NCBI GenBank assembly: GCA_020466095.1
Contig: CM035807.1
Location: 114,061,124 to 114,125,123, forward strand
Direction of reading: 5' to 3'
Source of the DNA: Chlorops oryzae
Taxonomy: Eukaryota; Arthropoda; Insecta; Diptera; Chloropidae
DNA length: 64,000 nt
The notes under the pieces were generated by a model. It was not told the origin of the DNA. It saw only the letters and a list, made by a program, of their open reading frames with translations, and made no database searches. Shown one piece after another: positions 61,268 to 64,000 of the stretch (its first letter is position 1; the number at the start of each line of letters is the position of its first letter). The translations under genes and the position numbers were made by a program.

Positions 61268-62526
61268 ATGTCAGCGTTAGTGAAAAATTCCGTAATAAAT
61301 TCAAATTCGCACAGCAGCGTCGTCAGTAAATCCGCATTGAACAATTCCATTCAGCACTTGTCGACGATCTCACAAATGCTCGAGTACGACATCGATAATA
61401 CGCTCAACACCATCAAGGAGAATGGCGTCCATATTTTGACGAAGCAGCATCATGCCGGGCCCTTCTTGACACCATCGACTTCGATCGATAGCAATGAGGA
61501 CTGCAGCAGCAGCAGCAGCAGCAGCCCCCCGAAGCAGCCAGATAGTAACGGCAATGTGAATATATTACCGCCGACTCCGCCAGCTACGCCAAATTTACAA
61601 AATACCGCCCGCAAGCGTTGGCGCATTCTGGCGAAAGTCTTGAAACGCGACTCCGAGGAGACGGTATCCTCCTCGGGCGAGGAATTCAGCGAAGAGCAAA
61701 CGGCATCGGTGCGACGTTTCAAGTCGTTCGATTTATTGCGACAGGACAGCTTCGAGGATCATACGACATTGAATTGTCTCGGGAAGCCCGAGAATTGGTA
61801 TAAGTATCGTGTGGCTCTGGTCTGCGGCGACGGTCCCGGTGAATATTTCGTTAATATTCATCATGTCGAGCGACATTTGACCGCCAATGATTTAATGGGC
61901 TTTAATAATACGGGTAACATTTGTGTCTGGCCATCGGAGGAGGCGCTAACCGCTTATGTACTATCGAATCTCGGAGCGTATCGTAACAAATGGATACTCG
62001 AATTGGGCGGTGGCTTTACATGCCTGAGCGGTCTAATGCTATCGAAATATGCTAAACCCTATGCGGTCCATCTAACGGATGGCAATGCCGTCTCCGTGGA
62101 GAATGTTAAGAAGACTGTTTGCCTTAACGAGCTGTCGTGCTATACGAAATGTTCGGTTCTTAAATGGGAGGACATGAATGCTCGTGTGCCAGCCGAAGCA
62201 GAGAAATTCGATGTAATACTCTCGGCCGATTGCCTATTTTTCGATGAAGCACGCTCGGCGCTTAGTCGATACGATTCAGTACTATCTGGCACCCGAGGGA
62301 GTCGCCCTCATAATGGCACCGCGACGCGGCAAAACGATGGCCAAATTCATTGAGCAATGCCGATGCGAAGGGTTTCGTTTTTGATGTTAAGCAGCGCTAC
62401 AATGACACCATCTGGCAGCGACATCTCGAGCTACAGAATTCGGACTTTTACGACGAGGACCTGCACTATCCTGTATTAATACTATTGCAGAAGGCCACGG
62501 CCATGTGTGACGAATCAGTTATTTAA
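61268..62526 (+). CDS. CAMKMT: Calmodulin-lysine N-methyltransferase (two frameshifts near the end)
   Basis: ATG at 61268 opens a frame that, after removing one extra A (62264) and one extra T (62373-62375), runs to TAA at 62524-62526, about 418 residues. Conserved core: FNNTGNICVWPSEE near residue 212, SAM-binding motif I ELGGGFTCLSGLML near 244, the acidic LTDGN near 269, FDVILSADCLFFDEA near 315, then APEGVALIMAPRRGK and a C-terminus with DEDLHYPVLILLQK. The family trimethylates a single lysine of calmodulin (Lys115 in the human protein) in the cytosol and nucleus. Residues 1-140 are a low-complexity extension with a serine run near 78-86 and proline pairs, making the protein longer than human CaM KMT (323 aa). 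The coding part appears to be a single exon. Confidence 0.93.
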
Positions 62527-63260
62527 ACGCAAACAAAAAAACGAAAGAAATGAAAAACTCAAATTGTTGATGTGTGTATCCCAGAATTTCGATGATTCCA
62601 TTTATGATTCCGTAAAATTATGATGACATTAAAATTTCGAATTATTATTTAAGTTTAATTTAAAAAAAAAAAAAAAATTACGGCGGTAAAGAAATTATGA
62701 AGACAAATACTGAAGGAACCTGTATGACATATTTTAACCCTTAAAAGTATTATTTAATTAGGATGTTCGGTTTAGTGAAGCGAGCTTATGGAATTTCTTT
62801 GAGAATTTTTAAATAGCAGCGAGAGACGTGCCTGCGAATTGTCTAGCTTATAAGACCATTGTTGTCTATGTAATACTGTGACAGTTATTTTTATTATTAA
62901 TAAGATTGTGATTTCATCGATAGTAAAGTTAGTCGAGTCCTTGGATTGATGCGTACAATGCTTTTTTTAATGCATTTTTTCAATCAGAATCGACTGCGAA
63001 TCGCATGAACTCCAATCGTTGAAGGGAACAAATTTTGAAAAATAAATAAATAAAAAAATTAAATTTTTTTCATGTTAGACTTTGCACTTAAGAAAATATT
63101 TTAAATGAATTTTATGAATTTAAGAAAATCAAAAAAAACCCAAAAAACCTTACTAGTATGTACCCTAATAGTCAATGAAAAAGAAACAACTCAAGGCCTG
63201 TAGATAAAATAAGAAGCTACAACGCTGTAGATAATGAATGATTGAAAGAATAAAACAAAA
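62527..63260 (+). other. CAMKMT: 3' UTR region of CaM KMT with candidate poly(A) signals
   Basis: AT-rich sequence after the stop. AATAAA clusters at about 63041-63052 and 63245-63251 are the likely polyadenylation signals. Confidence 0.5.
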
Positions 63261-63589
63261 AAATTAAAATAAATAATCTTGTATGATTTTTTTTTTTGGT
63301 TTTTATGCAAGGACATCGGAGATATGGCATAATAAACCTTTACGCTTACCAAAATTTTATCTCTCAGGGTTATCTCTCAGGTGTCAGGATGTCACAGAAT
63401 CCGATAGATGTCGGAATCGGAATTAAAACCGATCGAAATTTCATACAGAATTTACAGAAATTGCGGCGTTTTTGGTTTTGAATCGGAACCATTATCGGTT
63501 CTTAGTTATTTAGTATTTTATCCGGCTGTCTATCAGATATACATAATATAAAATACTCAAAAGAATACCTACTCAGATTTTGAATTTTT

Positions 63590-63785
63590 TATTTTTAAGA
63601 AGTAGTTTTTTGAAAATACTCAAAATTGTTTTAAGCTCAAAAATGCATTGAAAAAGCAGTTTTTCAAAGTGCCATATCTCCTAAACGGTACCACTTAGAT
63701 AGGTGGTGTAAAAGCAAAAAATACTCCTCTTTAATCGAGCTATTGAGGGTTTCATTTTGTACACTTTTTCCCGGGACACCCTGTA
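63590..63785 (-). repeat. ACAGGGTGTCCCGGG repeat end, copy 2
   Basis: On the minus strand from 63785: TACAGGGTGTCCCGGGAAAA, TGTACAAAATGAAACCCTC and GTGGTACCGTTTAGGAG, matching 24568-24706 in inverted orientation. Confidence 0.75.
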
Positions 63786-64000
63786 TGAAAATTCATTCGA
63801 CTACAATTCCATCCTATGACAACCCTGTCTATCTTTTTTGTAAAGGGAAGTATTTTACAATGGCACAGAATTCCATTTCATCGATTCCACAACACTTGGG
63901 CTTTTTTATGAGAATAGTTTAACAGCGATTATCAGTCCTTTTGAAAATGTCTTTTTGAGCCAGTTTCATCGATGGACTCACCAGGAACCAACTGACAAGT
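63786..64000. other. Window end, nothing recognised
   Basis: No coding or repeat structure supported. Confidence 0.4.

Overview
The window is eukaryotic nuclear DNA from an insect, most probably a fly (Diptera). The evidence is GT-AG introns, metazoan housekeeping proteins that read like dipteran orthologues, very AT-rich spacers, and a dense load of insect-type DNA transposons (mariner, PIF/Harbinger-like, hAT-like, pogo-like, piggyBac-like). The species cannot be named from the sequence alone.

Three conserved genes are supported. (1) Minus strand, 33312 down to 5662: a Rim2-type (SLC25A33/36) mitochondrial pyrimidine-nucleotide carrier in seven coding exons. Its first intron is about 22.3 kb and starts after only 17 codons. 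(2) Plus strand, 35777 to 37137: a WBP4-type spliceosomal protein with a matrin/U1-type zinc finger and a WW domain. Its ATG appears to be split by an intron. (3) Plus strand, 61268 to 62526: a calmodulin-lysine N-methyltransferase (CaM KMT). The first two genes are head to head, about 2.4 kb apart. The three genes do unrelated jobs (mitochondrial nucleotide import, pre-mRNA splicing, calmodulin methylation), and nothing suggests one joint system. Each gene carries one or two single-base frameshifts, mostly in short homopolymers, while the rest of the reading frame is intact. Uncorrected assembly error is the simplest explanation.

Layout: 1-1.3 kb, diverged 200-bp repeats and an 11-bp tandem array; 1.3-1.9 kb, possible P-element-like transposase relic; 2.8-3.8 kb, deleted mariner; 5.7-33.3 kb, Rim2 with its introns, filled with nested non-autonomous transposons whose target duplications can be read directly; 33.3-35.7 kb, divergent spacer holding a hAT nest; 35.7-37.1 kb, WBP4; 37.2-37.7 kb, second copy of a 520-bp MITE also found in Rim2 intron 2; 38.9-47.1 and 48.2-55.3 kb, a long stretch with no recognisable genes and few repeats; 47.2-48.2 kb, two adjoining minisatellites; 55.4-56.1 kb, a GA tract; 56.4-59.7 kb, a strongly decayed tandem array; 61.3-62.5 kb, CaM KMT; then its 3' flank and a repeat end.

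The most distinctive content is the layered record of transposition. Several MITEs sit inside one another, and the matching arm or a paralogous repeat in the same window preserves the empty site. I found no evidence for an undescribed multi-gene system. The best candidates for new description are unclassified MITE families (7-bp and 9-bp target duplications), the split start codon of WBP4 beside a 30-bp repeat, and the decayed 300-330 bp array.
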